Shown here piece by piece: positions 41,313 through 51,065 of a DNA stretch of 64,000 nucleotides. Origin of the DNA: Roseivirga misakiensis (GTDB lineage: Bacteria; Bacteroidota; Bacteroidia; Cytophagales; Cyclobacteriaceae); contig NZ_MDGQ01000005.1 of NCBI RefSeq assembly GCF_001747105.1, forward strand, positions 682,001 to 746,000, in the 5' to 3' direction. The notes beneath the pieces are model-generated. The model was not told the DNA's origin. It saw only the letters and a list, made by a program, of their open reading frames with translations, and did no database searches. The translations under genes were made by a program, and so were the position numbers. How positions within the stretch are numbered: the stretch's first letter is position 1; each line of letters starts with the position of its first letter.

Positions 41313-41852
41313 ATGGGACGCAGTTCAGATCAAATATTCGATGAGTTACTCGTCATTCGGTGTCAAGAGGGAGATCAAGAGGCCACCGGACTACTATGGA
41401 AGCGATGGAACCCTAGAGTAATAAAATGGTCCTTTTCTTTTTTGAGAGATCAAGAAGAAGCCTATGAAATTGCACAGGAAAGTTGGATTTCGATTTTCAA
41501 GAGTATTCATAAACTAAAGGACCCTGCACTTTTTCGTTTTTGGTCTTATCGGATCGTTCAGAGACGTTCTGCTGATTTCATTAAAAAGCAACAAAGAGAA
41601 AGACAAGCTGCGGAAAACGCTCAGAAAGAACTTGATACCGAGGGTGATTCTGGGAATGATGATGCTGTAGGAAAGATGCTGAGTAGCATCAAAGCATTGC
41701 CGCTGCTGCACCAAGAAATGCTACGCTTATTTTATTTGGAGAAATACTCCATTAAAATGATGTCTAGTTTGTTAGACCTGCCAGAAGGAACTATCAAGTC
41801 TAGGCTGTTTTATGCGAGAAAAGAATTGAAGAAAAATATTAAAGACAATTAG
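41313..41852 (+). CDS. ECF-type RNA polymerase sigma factor
   Basis: A 179-residue sigma-70-family factor. The ATG at 41313 is chosen over an upstream TTG. Region 2 is in ALLRFWSYR-preceding segments (FLRDQEEAYEIAQESWISIF) and region 4 in LLHQEMLRLFYLEKYSIKMM, then LLDLPEGTIKSRLFYARKEL. The following gene starts 2 bases downstream and encodes a small membrane protein, a layout typical of a sigma factor with a membrane-bound regulator. Confidence 0.9.
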   Translation: MGRSSDQIFDELLVIRCQEGDQEATGLLWKRWNPRVIKWSFSFLRDQEEAYEIAQESWISIFKSIHKLKDPALFRFWSYRIVQRRSADFIKKQQRERQAAENAQKELDTEGDSGNDDAVGKMLSSIKALPLLHQEMLRLFYLEKYSIKMMSSLLDLPEGTIKSRLFYARKELKKNIKDN

Positions 41853-41854
41853 AT

Positions 41855-42235
41855 ATGAGTAAGTCAGATAAAGAAGTAGATCAATTGATTCATGAGGCCT
41901 TATCGCAAGAGGAGGCTGCCTATTTCGATAAAATGGGTGAACAAAACATTCCACAGCAACTTTTTGGGCTTTTTAAAGGTAAAAATCGCTGGATGAATGT
42001 GGTTATGGTGATTATGAATGTTGTGGTATTGGCAGTTGCGTTTTACACATTCGTTAACATGCTTGATACCGAAAACCAAGATGAAAAGCTTGAGTGGATG
42101 TTTTATACCCTTATCTCCTTCATGACCATGATGTTATTTAAACTTTGGGGCTGGAACCAGATGGATAAAAATGTCTTGATGCGCGAAATCAAACGCTTAG
42201 AATATCAAGTGTCATTACTTAAAAAGGAGAAATAA
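41855..42235 (+). CDS. DUF6768-like small membrane protein, possible anti-sigma partner
   Basis: This 126-residue protein has an N-terminal soluble part (DQLIHEALSQEEAAYFDKMG), two membrane helices (about 45-67 and 78-98) and a C-terminal coiled coil (LMREIKRLEYQVSLLKKE). The pattern matches DUF6768 proteins encoded after ECF sigma factors in Bacteroidota. It probably modulates the preceding sigma factor, but it lacks a recognised anti-sigma domain. Confidence 0.75.
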   Translation: MSKSDKEVDQLIHEALSQEEAAYFDKMGEQNIPQQLFGLFKGKNRWMNVVMVIMNVVVLAVAFYTFVNMLDTENQDEKLEWMFYTLISFMTMMLFKLWGWNQMDKNVLMREIKRLEYQVSLLKKEK

Positions 42236-42313
42236 CGGCCAGAATTGAGCAATGGCATGTTCAAAAGTCGATAAGTTCAATGCTCAGTTAATGAATCAAT
42301 TTGGCCAAATGAC

Positions 42314-42355
42314 ATACTAGAAGTAGTGATCGCTTTATACTAGAACTAGTAATCG
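42314..42355 (+). promoter_or_regulatory. Tandem ATACTAG-type operators before the haem-uptake operon
   Basis: Two direct copies, ATACTAGAAGTAGTGAT (42314-42330) and ATACTAGAACTAGTAAT (42337-42353), are spaced 23 bases apart. A third copy occurs in the same orientation relative to its gene before the opposite haem-related operon (51134-51150). Each core is near-palindromic (CTAGnACTAG type). They lie upstream of the -7 element TATATTTG at 42376-42383, where an activator would bind. Confidence 0.6.
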
Positions 42356-42375
42356 ATGGTGGGGGGAACGCCTCC

Positions 42376-42409
42376 TATATTTGCATCTATTAAGAATCAT
42401 TCTAAATAG
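42376..42409 (+). promoter_or_regulatory. Promoter with near-perfect 23-base palindrome (Fur-like box)
   Basis: TATATTTG (42376-42383) fits TAnnTTTG. Three bases later a 23-base near-palindrome (42387-42409) with arms CTATT-AGAAT and ATTCT-AATAG around a central C ends exactly at the ATG. The layout, with an operator covering the transcription start, is that of a repressor site. The core TTnAGA...ATTCTAAA recurs at 51066 and 60878. Fur is the likely binder by context (haem uptake); this is inference. Confidence 0.6.
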
Positions 42410-44683
42410 ATGTCAAGAGTTTCGGTTGTTTTAGTTGTCTTTCTAATATCCTTTGTTGCTGCATCGGGACAGTCCATTCGCTTTTTGGATTTTGAATCTA
42501 ATGCCCCCATCGAAGGCGCTGTGTACCATGTGACATCCTTGGGCAACGGAGCCAATGCGCAAGGTGTTACGAACAAAGAGGGAAAGGGCCAAATTGCAGT
42601 ACCTTTCCCATTTATTTTTAAAGTTTATCACCTAGGCTATCAGTCCGTAGCCGATACAATTCATTCAGAAGCTGGTTTAGATGTTTGGCTAAAACCAAGC
42701 ACCAACCAGTTAGAAGATGTAGTAGTTACAGGCCAATTCAATCCACAATCAGCACGTAATTCAATCTTCAAAGTCCAAACGATTGATGCAGTAGAGATTA
42801 AACAGCGCGGGGCATTTAACTTGCAGGAAGCTCTTGCCAATCAATTAAACATTAGGGTCAGTCAGGATCTTGCCATTGGCAGTTCCACATTGAGTCTACA
42901 AGGTATTTCCAGTCAAAATGTTAAGATTTTAGTTGATGGCGTTCCTTTGGTCAATCGTTCAGGAAATGGTAACGGTGCCGACCTAAGTCAGATCAACCTT
43001 CAGAATATTGAACGCATCGAGATTGTGGAGGGGCCAATGGCTGTGAATTTCGGCGCCAATGCATTGGCAGGGGTCATTAACCTTATTAGTAAAAAAGAAT
43101 TTAAAAATAAGACCGAAGTAAACGTAGCGCTTCAAAGTGAGACGGCCGGAAATGAGCTTGGACTAGATGCAGGTCGTCATGTGCAATCAGTGAGTATAAA
43201 CCATCGCTTTAATCAAAGTTTATCGTCGCTCATAAGTTTTCAACACAATGATTTTCTTGGTTTTCAAGGAGATGCTGGTTTTAGGCAACACGAGTGGAAT
43301 CCAAAGCAACAGCTGACAGGTAATGCCTTAGTCAAATACCAAAATGATAATCACAGTGTATTCTATCGATTAGATGTATTAGATGAGCTAATAGAAGAAT
43401 TGGGGGCAGCACAAAATAACTTCTTGCCCAATGGTGAAAATCGACCTTTCGCAATTGATGAAACCTACCACTCCAAACGGCATTCACATCAGATTCAAGC
43501 AGAAGGCCGTTTGCCATTTCTCAACAGATATACGGCTTTTGCCTCATTTTCAGACTTTGAAAGACAGAAAAGGCGTTTCACGAAGGATATATTAAATGGT
43601 AACGAGCAGCTGACATCCGGCGATGGAGATCAGGATACGAGTACTTACCGTGTATGGGAGTTTGGCGGTACAGGTTTTTTGAGTCCAATCAATAACTTCA
43701 ATCTACAAGTCGGATACCAAATCTCCTTAGAAAACGTAGGCGGCGGTAGAATTCTTAGTGCAAGCCAAGGCATTGAAGAATATGCACTCTATGCTTCCGC
43801 GGAATTTCAGCCAGTTTCAAAGGTTGTTTTTCGGCCGGGAATTAGGTATTCAACTAACAGTGCCTTTGGAAGTCAAGTAATCCCTTCTTTTCAGCTAAAA
43901 CTACAGCAAAGTGAGGCTTTACAATTCAGGTTCTCTTACGGTAGAGGGTTTAGGGCACCATCTGTTAGAGAATTATACTTTGAGTTTGTTGATTCTAATC
44001 ACCGAATATTTGGAAACCCTGATTTAACACCCGAAACGTCCAATCATTTGAGCATTAATACGATTGGAAAGTATAAGGTAGCGTCTAAACTGGTAGAGGT
44101 AGACTTGAACGTATTCTATAATACCATCACCAACCAAATTTCATTAGGCCAGAATATTAATGACGCAACCAGCACGACTTATCTGAACATCGATCGGTTT
44201 AAAACGATCGGTACCACCTTGACGCAGAAAGTGTCTCTGGGGCAACTTAGCGCCAATATCGGGCTTTCTTATATCGGAAGGTTTAATCAAGTTTCTGAGT
44301 CAGAGGAGAATTTAGAGCGCTTCTTTTATTCGCCCGAGGTCAATGCCAATCTATCATACAGTTTTCCGAAAAAGCGAACTTCTTTAAACCTCTTTTATAA
44401 ATATACGGGCCGATTACAAACCTACTTCACAGAGACCAACGATCAGAATCAGCAGGTCATTAGCATAGGGGAGATCAGTGATTTTCATTGGCTTGATGCG
44501 ACTATCATACAGCCGATCACCAATGTTTTGGAGGTGACTATTGGCGCTCGAAATATTCTAAATGTAATCAACATAAATAATTCAGGAGTGGGTGGAGGGG
44601 CCCATTCTGGTGGGCCTTCAGTACCTATTTCTTTCGGAAGGTCATACTTCTTAAAACTAAGCTATAATCCAAAATTAAAATGA
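42410..44683 (+). CDS. TonB-dependent outer membrane receptor, probably for haem
   Basis: This 757-residue protein has a signal peptide (MSRVSVVLVVFLISFVAASG), a carboxypeptidase-regulatory-like N-terminal domain (about 22-100), a plug domain (about 110-225; GISSQNVKILVDGVPLVNRS and IERIEIVEGPMAVNFGANAL) and a 22-strand-type barrel ending in SYFLKLSYNPKLK. The next gene encodes an HmuY-type haem-binding lipoprotein, which supports haem or haemoprotein iron as the substrate. The start codon directly follows the operator, so the leader is very short. Confidence 0.92.
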   Translation: MSRVSVVLVVFLISFVAASGQSIRFLDFESNAPIEGAVYHVTSLGNGANAQGVTNKEGKGQIAVPFPFIFKVYHLGYQSVADTIHSEAGLDVWLKPSTNQLEDVVVTGQFNPQSARNSIFKVQTIDAVEIKQRGAFNLQEALANQLNIRVSQDLAIGSSTLSLQGISSQNVKILVDGVPLVNRSGNGNGADLSQINLQNIERIEIVEGPMAVNFGANALAGVINLISKKEFKNKTEVNVALQSETAGNELGLDAGRHVQSVSINHRFNQSLSSLISFQHNDFLGFQGDAGFRQHEWNPKQQLTGNALVKYQNDNHSVFYRLDVLDELIEELGAAQNNFLPNGENRPFAIDETYHSKRHSHQIQAEGRLPFLNRYTAFASFSDFERQKRRFTKDILNGNEQLTSGDGDQDTSTYRVWEFGGTGFLSPINNFNLQVGYQISLENVGGGRILSASQGIEEYALYASAEFQPVSKVVFRPGIRYSTNSAFGSQVIPSFQLKLQQSEALQFRFSYGRGFRAPSVRELYFEFVDSNHRIFGNPDLTPETSNHLSINTIGKYKVASKLVEVDLNVFYNTITNQISLGQNINDATSTTYLNIDRFKTIGTTLTQKVSLGQLSANIGLSYIGRFNQVSESEENLERFFYSPEVNANLSYSFPKKRTSLNLFYKYTGRLQTYFTETNDQNQQVISIGEISDFHWLDATIIQPITNVLEVTIGARNILNVININNSGVGGGAHSGGPSVPISFGRSYFLKLSYNPKLK

Positions 44684-45765
44684 TACAAAAGAGAGTAATT
44701 TATTGCCTATCACTAGTCGCTTTAATGGGACTTTGTGCCTGTTCGAATGATAGTGGGCCGAGCATTGATCCACCAGCGAGTGGCGCCATTATAGACCCTG
44801 CGGTAGGTGGTCCGACACAACCGAATCAAGTCTTTATTGATCTGTCGAAAGAAAGTCAAACGTCCGTGGCTCGGAATGCCTGGGACCTTGGGTTTTATAC
44901 AGGGTCGGACTTCAGAGTCATATTGAATAATTCATCGAGTACACTGGCAAGGCCCATTCAAAAGGTCGAACTAAATGATGTTTCAGCGGCGGATACTGTA
45001 GGTTTTGGCGTACAGCTAAATATAGATGCAATTTTTGGTGCCCTTTTTGGCCCACCACCAGTGTGGCTTCCTGAAGCGAAGACTTGGTCTGATGATCCAA
45101 GCGGAGACCTTACAAAAACGGCTATTGACGAAATTTCAGACACAGCCGAAGATAACCCTGTTTACATCATAAATAGAGGAAAGAATCCTGACGGTTCGCC
45201 TAGAGGTTGGATGAAGGTCAGAACCTTAAGAAATGGCGAAGGATACACATTACAGTATGCCGAAATCAATGCTACTTCTTACCAAGAATTGAATGTTTCT
45301 AAGCGTGATGATATTGATTTCGTAGCGGTCAGCTTTGATACTGGTATTATCACGACCATACCAGAGAGAAATGATTGGGATTTTGCCTTTACAATCTTTA
45401 CCGATCTTTTAACGGTAGGTCCTGGAACATCTATTCCATATGCGATAAGAGACTATGTAATAAGTAATCGAAATGGAGTAGAAGTGGCTCAGGTTGAGGT
45501 AACAGGAGAAATTGGCTACGATAATTTCTCATATGGCCAGATTGGTAGTGTAGATTTTTCAACCGCCATATCTGCCATAGGCAATGGTTGGAGGAATGTA
45601 GCACAGCCAGGGTCAAATATTGAAACAGGGGTTAAAGAAGGGATCTTTTACGTGGTGAAAGACACAAGCGGAAATTATTACAAACTGCGATTCACCAGAC
45701 TCGTAGACGCTCAGTCTGGCGAAAGAGGAAACCCTCAATTCCAATACGATTTATTAGAAGAGTAA
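44680..45765 (+). CDS. HmuY family haem-binding lipoprotein
   Basis: This 361-residue protein overlaps the receptor gene by 4 bases. The signal peptide ends in a lipobox (LMGLCACS). Internal repeats of the HmuY type are visible: FIDLSKESQTSVARNAWDLG ... FRVILNNSS and later PERNDWDFAFTIFTDLL. In Porphyromonas, HmuY captures haem and passes it to the HmuR receptor. The fused double-domain length here is longer than the classical HmuY. Function is inferred from family and operon. Confidence 0.87.
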   Translation: MIQKRVIYCLSLVALMGLCACSNDSGPSIDPPASGAIIDPAVGGPTQPNQVFIDLSKESQTSVARNAWDLGFYTGSDFRVILNNSSSTLARPIQKVELNDVSAADTVGFGVQLNIDAIFGALFGPPPVWLPEAKTWSDDPSGDLTKTAIDEISDTAEDNPVYIINRGKNPDGSPRGWMKVRTLRNGEGYTLQYAEINATSYQELNVSKRDDIDFVAVSFDTGIITTIPERNDWDFAFTIFTDLLTVGPGTSIPYAIRDYVISNRNGVEVAQVEVTGEIGYDNFSYGQIGSVDFSTAISAIGNGWRNVAQPGSNIETGVKEGIFYVVKDTSGNYYKLRFTRLVDAQSGERGNPQFQYDLLEE

Positions 45766-45809
45766 GCATCAACTCAAGTCCATCATTAGAAATAAAAACA
45801 AAAATAAAT

Positions 45810-46721
45810 ATGAAACAGCTATTGATTATAGCCCTGTGTCTGATGAGTCTGTCAGCACTGGGCCAAAGTAAGAAGAAACAAGATTTGGCGGCGATTAAAG
45901 AGATGTGCGGCTGCTATAAAGTCAAGTTCACTTTTGCCGAAACTTTTGCGCCAGACAGGCGCTATGAGTTTCACAAAAATTATAAATCAAAAGGCTTAGA
46001 ATGGGTTCAGTTAGTAGAAGACGACAAGAACAAAGTCTCTCTACAACACTTACTGATTGTAGCGCCAAAAACGATCGTGAAGCACTGGAGGCAGGATTGG
46101 CTTTATCAGAACACCGCACTTTATACTTACGACAAAGACAATAGCTGGAAGTATAAGGAACTTCCTAAAAAAGAAGTGAAAGGGCAGTGGACACAGAAGG
46201 TTTATCAGGTAGATGGTAGCCTGAGATACGAAGGTTCAGCGAGTTGGGTCCACGTAGATGGTAGACACTACTGGGAAAATACAGCAGATTCTCCGTTGCC
46301 AAGACGAGAGTATTCCAAGCGATCGGATTACAACCTGATGGTGAGAACCAATCGTCAGGAGATAACCGAGGATGGCTGGATTCATGAGCAAGACAACGAC
46401 AAGGTAATCAGGTCTGAAAAGGGCGATAAGTTGTTGGCAGAGGAGAAAGGATGGAATACTTATACGAAAGTAGATGATAGCGAATGCAAAGATGCCCAAG
46501 AATGGTGGGCAAAAAATGAGCGGTATTGGTCTGACGTGAGAAAAGTTTGGGATGAGCTTTTCGCGGCTCAAGAAACGCTAACATTTAAAGACAAAGTAGA
46601 GGAGAAAAGCTTATTCGAAAAGATATTTGCACTAGGTGATAAAGCCGTTGGAGCCGATGTTTATAACAGCGAAAGCGTTCGAAAAGAAGTGAAGGCGATA
46701 ATTGCTGCCTTTCAAGAGTAA
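45810..46721 (+). CDS. DUF6607 family secreted protein
   Basis: This 303-residue protein has a signal peptide (MKQLLIIALCLMSLSALGQS). A CGCYKVKFTFAETFAPD block is near the start, followed by LLIVAPKTIVKHWRQDWLYQ and YWENTADSPLPRREYSKRSD, all typical of DUF6607. These proteins commonly follow TonB/HmuY genes in Bacteroidota, so a role in haem or iron handling is likely, but no activity is known. It is the last gene of the operon, followed by a strong terminator. Confidence 0.83.
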   Translation: MKQLLIIALCLMSLSALGQSKKKQDLAAIKEMCGCYKVKFTFAETFAPDRRYEFHKNYKSKGLEWVQLVEDDKNKVSLQHLLIVAPKTIVKHWRQDWLYQNTALYTYDKDNSWKYKELPKKEVKGQWTQKVYQVDGSLRYEGSASWVHVDGRHYWENTADSPLPRREYSKRSDYNLMVRTNRQEITEDGWIHEQDNDKVIRSEKGDKLLAEEKGWNTYTKVDDSECKDAQEWWAKNERYWSDVRKVWDELFAAQETLTFKDKVEEKSLFEKIFALGDKAVGADVYNSESVRKEVKAIIAAFQE

Positions 46722-46744
46722 GTAAGTGAAAGGTTCTAAAAAGG

Positions 46745-46774
46745 AGAGCAGCATGAAGATGTTGCTCTTTTTTT
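46745..46774 (+). terminator. Intrinsic terminator of the haem-uptake operon
   Basis: AGAGCAGCAT-GAAG-ATGTTGCTCT forms a 10-pair stem (one G-U) followed by T7. It lies 24 bases after the DUF6607 stop codon. Confidence 0.88.
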
Positions 46775-46828
46775 GTGTCCAAATTGGGATGATTTGCAGT
46801 GATTAAAGAAGCCTTGATCAATCAGTTG

Positions 46829-49033
46829 TTAGTAACAATCTGCCTTAATCTGATTCCGTGTTTTTAGCGTTTCTACACTTATTCCCGAACTACTTTTTAG
46901 GTGCGCATCAAGTTTATTTTCAACTGCTTTTTGCATGTTTAAGCCACCACAAATCATTACCACATACCCTTGGTTCAGTGCAGTAGTAATGTTGTCCAAT
47001 TCTTTGGCAATTGCGTCTTGAACATATTCTTTGGTGCCGTTTTCTCGAGAAAATGCAGTATAAACTCTATTCAACTTGCCATTAGCTAAAGCTTCATTGA
47101 TGCGGCTCTCATAAAGTTGGTAGGATGCTTTATTTTGTCCTCCCCAAAACAATGAAACATGTTGAGATAGCGAACTTTCAGCTAACATTCCTAAATATGG
47201 AGCAATTCCAGTTCCGTTTGCTATCAAAATTACGCCAGGCGCTTCTTTTGGAAAGTGAAACTCAGGGTTAGACTTGAGCCTACCGTATAGCTTATTGCCA
47301 CTGATTTGATCGCCTAGAAATGTAGAGCAAATACCAGCTTCGTGCTTTCTAATACTTAAACCTATTGTAGACTTCTCATGATCTACAGACATGGAATAAA
47401 GGCGTTCTCTAGTCTCATCAGGAGGCGTTATTTCGAGCAAATCTCCTGATCGATAATCTTTAAGGGTTTTTTTCGAGGTTTTTAATTCAAGGTAGAAAGT
47501 TTGGTCAGCGTTATTCTGAGAATCTTGTTTTTGAGAGACTTTGAAAGAAAGCTGTTTCTTCTTGGCTGCGGCTAAATCCTTGTCGTTTATGGTAATCTTT
47601 TGATGAAGTACCTGGCCGATCGCACCTAGCCAAGTCATGAATTCTGGCTTCGACTCCTCATTGACTTTATAAAGCGGGAGTAAAGGTTTAGCCTCTGCCA
47701 CTTGTTGCATTTTCAAATCTACTTCAATCGCATACTGACAAAAGTCAGGGTAGGCCTTACTTCCAAAGCCTAAAACCGAATAGCCGTAAGATCTCGGTTG
47801 CCTTTTATCTGCTAGTTTTTGAAAGAATTTGTCAGCACTCGCTGGTGCTTCCCCCACACCATAAGTAGAAGTTAAAATAAAAAGGTGTTCTATGCTTTGG
47901 TAGGCTTCATAGTTATTCAGACTCGTTAAGTAAACTTTCGCCTTCGATTTCAATAAACCAGCTTGTAGTGCTTTGGCAAACCGCATAGTACTGCCCTGTT
48001 CAGATCCCACTAAAATCACCATCGAACAATCATCCTTTGAAAAAGGGTTGACAATTTTTGATCTATCCCTTTTCAAGAAGATTTTAAACCCACTATAAAT
48101 AAAAAATAGTGTGCCTATTCCTGTGAGCCCAAGTATAGCAGCCCAGATTGTAGTACCCTCTCCGGTATGGAGGTTAAAACTGATTTGGTAGATTAACTGC
48201 ACGATGGGATAAGAAACTTCGCTGAGCACCTCTCCATTAAATTGATTCACCAAAAGTTCTTTATCACGAAGTTTGAGCTCATAATACTCATCAGGAAAAT
48301 CGGCAAAGGGAAAATTAATTTCTCTTAAATCTCCTAGTAAAATGGTATTAAAAGTGGTGAAAGTAGCGATAGGCTCAGCAGGCCCGTCAGTTAGCGCAGT
48401 CTCATTGACCTGATGATCTAAAGTTGGTACTAATACCACGTTGAAACGCTCCAGAAAAAGATAGGTCCCTGAAATACCAAGTACGATGACAGATAAAATC
48501 AACCAGCGACTTAAACGTGTATGGTAATCTTTATAAAAGTCGTTTTTAACAACCTTAGAAAAGTATTGACTCAGTCCCCCTTGCTTTTTAAGAATGAGGA
48601 AAAAGCCACTTAAGGCAATAAAAAGTAGGACCACAGAGGTAAGTCCAATGAGAAATCTACCAGTTTGTCCTAATAACAAAGAACGATGAAGGGTTCGACA
48701 AAACTCGAATATTTCAGGCGTTCTGATGACATCGCCAATTTTTTCTCCACTAAATGGATTGACATAAAACGGGGTATCAGATGTAATGCTTTGAACAGCA
48801 ACAAAACCGTTTTTATCACGAGTGATATTCAGCACTTCACCTTGTACTGAGCTGATATTATCGATTACATCGCTAATCGAAAGATCATCGGCGTTATCAA
48901 TGTGGTAATTGTGCGCCTTTTGATAAATAGGTTCAAAAGACAAAATAGCGCCTGTGACAGACGCTATTAAAAGAAATACTGAACTTATTATAGCTAGCCA
49001 AAGGTGAGCGGCTCGCCACAATGATGATGACAT
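46829..49033 (-). CDS. PepSY membrane protein fused to flavodoxin and FAD/NAD(P) reductase
   Basis: This 734-residue inner membrane protein has PepSY-associated helices (about 10-35, 135-155, 180-200, 300-325) with periplasmic loops. Then comes a flavodoxin domain (about 340-480; VGSEQGSTMRFAKALQAG, TSTYGVGEAPASADKF). A ferredoxin-reductase/CysJ-like part follows (about 500-734; RERLYSMSVDHE, GVILIANGTGIAPYLGML, YVMICGGLNMQKAVENKL). It would carry electrons from NAD(P)H across the membrane to reduce ferric iron or haem-bound iron in the periplasm. It is the last gene of an operon with DUF2271 and ankyrin proteins. Confidence 0.88.
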   Translation of the reverse strand: MSSSLWRAAHLWLAIISSVFLLIASVTGAILSFEPIYQKAHNYHIDNADDLSISDVIDNISSVQGEVLNITRDKNGFVAVQSITSDTPFYVNPFSGEKIGDVIRTPEIFEFCRTLHRSLLLGQTGRFLIGLTSVVLLFIALSGFFLILKKQGGLSQYFSKVVKNDFYKDYHTRLSRWLILSVIVLGISGTYLFLERFNVVLVPTLDHQVNETALTDGPAEPIATFTTFNTILLGDLREINFPFADFPDEYYELKLRDKELLVNQFNGEVLSEVSYPIVQLIYQISFNLHTGEGTTIWAAILGLTGIGTLFFIYSGFKIFLKRDRSKIVNPFSKDDCSMVILVGSEQGSTMRFAKALQAGLLKSKAKVYLTSLNNYEAYQSIEHLFILTSTYGVGEAPASADKFFQKLADKRQPRSYGYSVLGFGSKAYPDFCQYAIEVDLKMQQVAEAKPLLPLYKVNEESKPEFMTWLGAIGQVLHQKITINDKDLAAAKKKQLSFKVSQKQDSQNNADQTFYLELKTSKKTLKDYRSGDLLEITPPDETRERLYSMSVDHEKSTIGLSIRKHEAGICSTFLGDQISGNKLYGRLKSNPEFHFPKEAPGVILIANGTGIAPYLGMLAESSLSQHVSLFWGGQNKASYQLYESRINEALANGKLNRVYTAFSRENGTKEYVQDAIAKELDNITTALNQGYVVMICGGLNMQKAVENKLDAHLKSSSGISVETLKTRNQIKADCY

Positions 49034-49044
49034 AAGCTAATGCG

Positions 49045-49533
49045 CTATTTTTTGATCAATTGGACATAGCGGATGTAGCCATTTCCTTTTAAACGTTGAC
49101 CTGCTACTTCTTCGGTGAGGTCAATTTCTAAGTCTTTTTCATGGTAATCCTGATCTTCAACGGCAGTCTCGAACCTGAGTTTGTAACCGGCATTAATCAA
49201 GGAAGCGTCCACTTTAAGACTAGCTACTTTTCGGCCACCACTTGAGATTGAAGCGCCCGCCATACCGTCGATTTTTTCTTTGTTTGGTGGGTAAAACTCA
49301 TACCAAGCAGGTAAGTCCTCATACCAATCTTCGTCATCGCCATGTACGGATAGTGTTTCAACATACTCTCCCTGATCGTTTAGTAAAGAAAGCACAACAT
49401 ATGCTCCTTCTCCACCATAATTGGTCAATTGAATGAGGCATTTATAAGAAATCTCCTCCGATGTAGTCGACTGGAATCCGAAACTGATAGAAGCAGCTAC
49501 TAAAGTGACAATTAGTAAAAATTTCGTTTTCAT
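49045..49533 (-). CDS. DUF2271 domain periplasmic protein
   Basis: This 162-residue protein has a signal peptide (MKTKFLLIVTLVAASISFGF). The DUF2271 pattern is visible in LNDQGEYVETLSVHGDDEDWYEDLPAW and VDGMAGASISSGG-like segments at about 90-105. Family members often accompany PepSY proteins, as here, and some carry flavin or bind metals; the biochemical role is unproven. It starts immediately after the ankyrin gene stop. Confidence 0.82.
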   Translation of the reverse strand: MKTKFLLIVTLVAASISFGFQSTTSEEISYKCLIQLTNYGGEGAYVVLSLLNDQGEYVETLSVHGDDEDWYEDLPAWYEFYPPNKEKIDGMAGASISSGGRKVASLKVDASLINAGYKLRFETAVEDQDYHEKDLEIDLTEEVAGQRLKGNGYIRYVQLIKK

Positions 49534-51050
49534 TATCTCTGAGATTTTAAGAATTGAATATTAGCACTATCGGCTCCTAAGATTTCGTTTTCCAAAGCCA
49601 AGTCATAGGCAGACTCTTCGAATTCAGTTTTTGCATTCTTGTCTGCTCCGGAAGCAATAAGGAACTTGAGTAAATCGCTTGTTTCAGCAAGCATTGCTGC
49701 ATGGTGTAAGATTGTTTGTCCGTTGCTATCCTTGGCGTTGATATCAATTCCTAAGGCAATCAGTCTTTTGAGCAAATCAACATCTTGCCTGGCAATTGCC
49801 ACATGTAATAAGCTTTTACCATCGAATTGGGGAGTTTTGGGATCATAACCCTTCGAAATCAAGAAATTCATTTTCTGATCAAAAAGGTCAAGGTCTCGTC
49901 TTGTTGCATCTACCACATGATAACCAAGATCGTATGCTCCTTCGGCTTTTAACTCAACTTTTGCGCCAGCGTTTGATAGAAACTCAACTACCTCCATGGA
50001 GTTGAATTTGAGGGCACGCGAAAAGCTCGAAAAACCGTCTTTGTTCTTCGCGTTGATATCGTCCGAAGTATTCGCAATAAATTTGACTTTTTCAAGACTT
50101 CCTCGGGCTGCAGCATTTATTAAAACAGTGTTGCCATCTTGATCTACTTGGTTGATGTTGGTTCCTTTTTGGACGAAATATTCGAGTAAGGCAACGTCAT
50201 TCGCGCGATAAGCAAGATTGTGAAGGGAGTTTCTTCCAGAAATGGTCGTTTTAGCTGGATCTAAGCCAAGACTTTCGAAATACTCAAACAATGGAATTGC
50301 AGAAGCTTCCTCTTCATCAAAATTACGATTGGTAGCAAAGTGGAAGGCATTTTCGCCAGTTTTAGCATTCGCTTTAAAGTCCACTTTATAGTCTTTCACC
50401 AGCTTTTGTAGTAATTCCTTATTTCGCGTAACAGCTGCATAATGGAAGATACCATTGCCATTGTTATCCGTTTGATTGATATCTACACCAAGCCCAATAA
50501 AATAATCAAGCATTTTGGTGTCTTGCATTCTTCCAGCAAATGTCAGCAGTACATTTCTACCATTTCGCTCATTTCTTTCTTTAATATCTACGCCATTTTG
50601 AGTGAGTAACTCATAGACCTTTTTGTTTGATTGCCCTGCGCGTGCTGCAAATAGCATGGCTGAGTTTCCACCATCGTCAACTAGCTCAGTTTTTATGCCA
50701 GAAGCTATAAGGTGCTCCATGATTTCAGTCTGACCTCTGTAGGCCGCCCAGTGCAGATAAGTTCTCTTATCATGGGTGATTTTGTTCACATCGTTACCTT
50801 GACTTAGTAGGTATTTGACAACCGATAGATCATTACCTTCTAAGATAGCGTACGTGGTAGCGTCAAACATAGAGGATGTAAACTCGGTAGGAGAGTGGCC
50901 TTCTTGTACTTTCTTTTTTACTTCTTCAACAGAAGGTTTCGATCGCCAAAACCCTCGATCGAGAAGCGTGTTAGACTTTTGAGCGACGGCATCTAATTGA
51001 AGACACAGTCCAAAAATGAGTAAAAGGGATGCGAATATTCTCACTTTCAT
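49533..51050 (-). CDS. Exported ankyrin-repeat protein
   Basis: This 505-residue protein has a signal peptide (MKVRIFASLLLIFGLCLQLD) and about eleven ankyrin repeats from residue 70 to the end, with many clear units of the type KRTYLHWAAYRGQTEIMEHL and NGQTILHHAAMLAETSDLLK. It is probably periplasmic. The role is unknown; ankyrin repeats imply protein binding. It is the first gene of the operon, preceded by a -7 element and two operators shared with the facing haem operon. Confidence 0.9.
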   Translation of the reverse strand: MKVRIFASLLLIFGLCLQLDAVAQKSNTLLDRGFWRSKPSVEEVKKKVQEGHSPTEFTSSMFDATTYAILEGNDLSVVKYLLSQGNDVNKITHDKRTYLHWAAYRGQTEIMEHLIASGIKTELVDDGGNSAMLFAARAGQSNKKVYELLTQNGVDIKERNERNGRNVLLTFAGRMQDTKMLDYFIGLGVDINQTDNNGNGIFHYAAVTRNKELLQKLVKDYKVDFKANAKTGENAFHFATNRNFDEEEASAIPLFEYFESLGLDPAKTTISGRNSLHNLAYRANDVALLEYFVQKGTNINQVDQDGNTVLINAAARGSLEKVKFIANTSDDINAKNKDGFSSFSRALKFNSMEVVEFLSNAGAKVELKAEGAYDLGYHVVDATRRDLDLFDQKMNFLISKGYDPKTPQFDGKSLLHVAIARQDVDLLKRLIALGIDINAKDSNGQTILHHAAMLAETSDLLKFLIASGADKNAKTEFEESAYDLALENEILGADSANIQFLKSQR

Positions 51051-51065
51051 TTCGATCTAGTTTTA

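Noticed and set aside
42314-42355. CRISPR-like repeat
   Set aside because: Only two short direct copies with a 23-base period occur, and the third copy lies 9 kb away at another promoter, so operators fit better.
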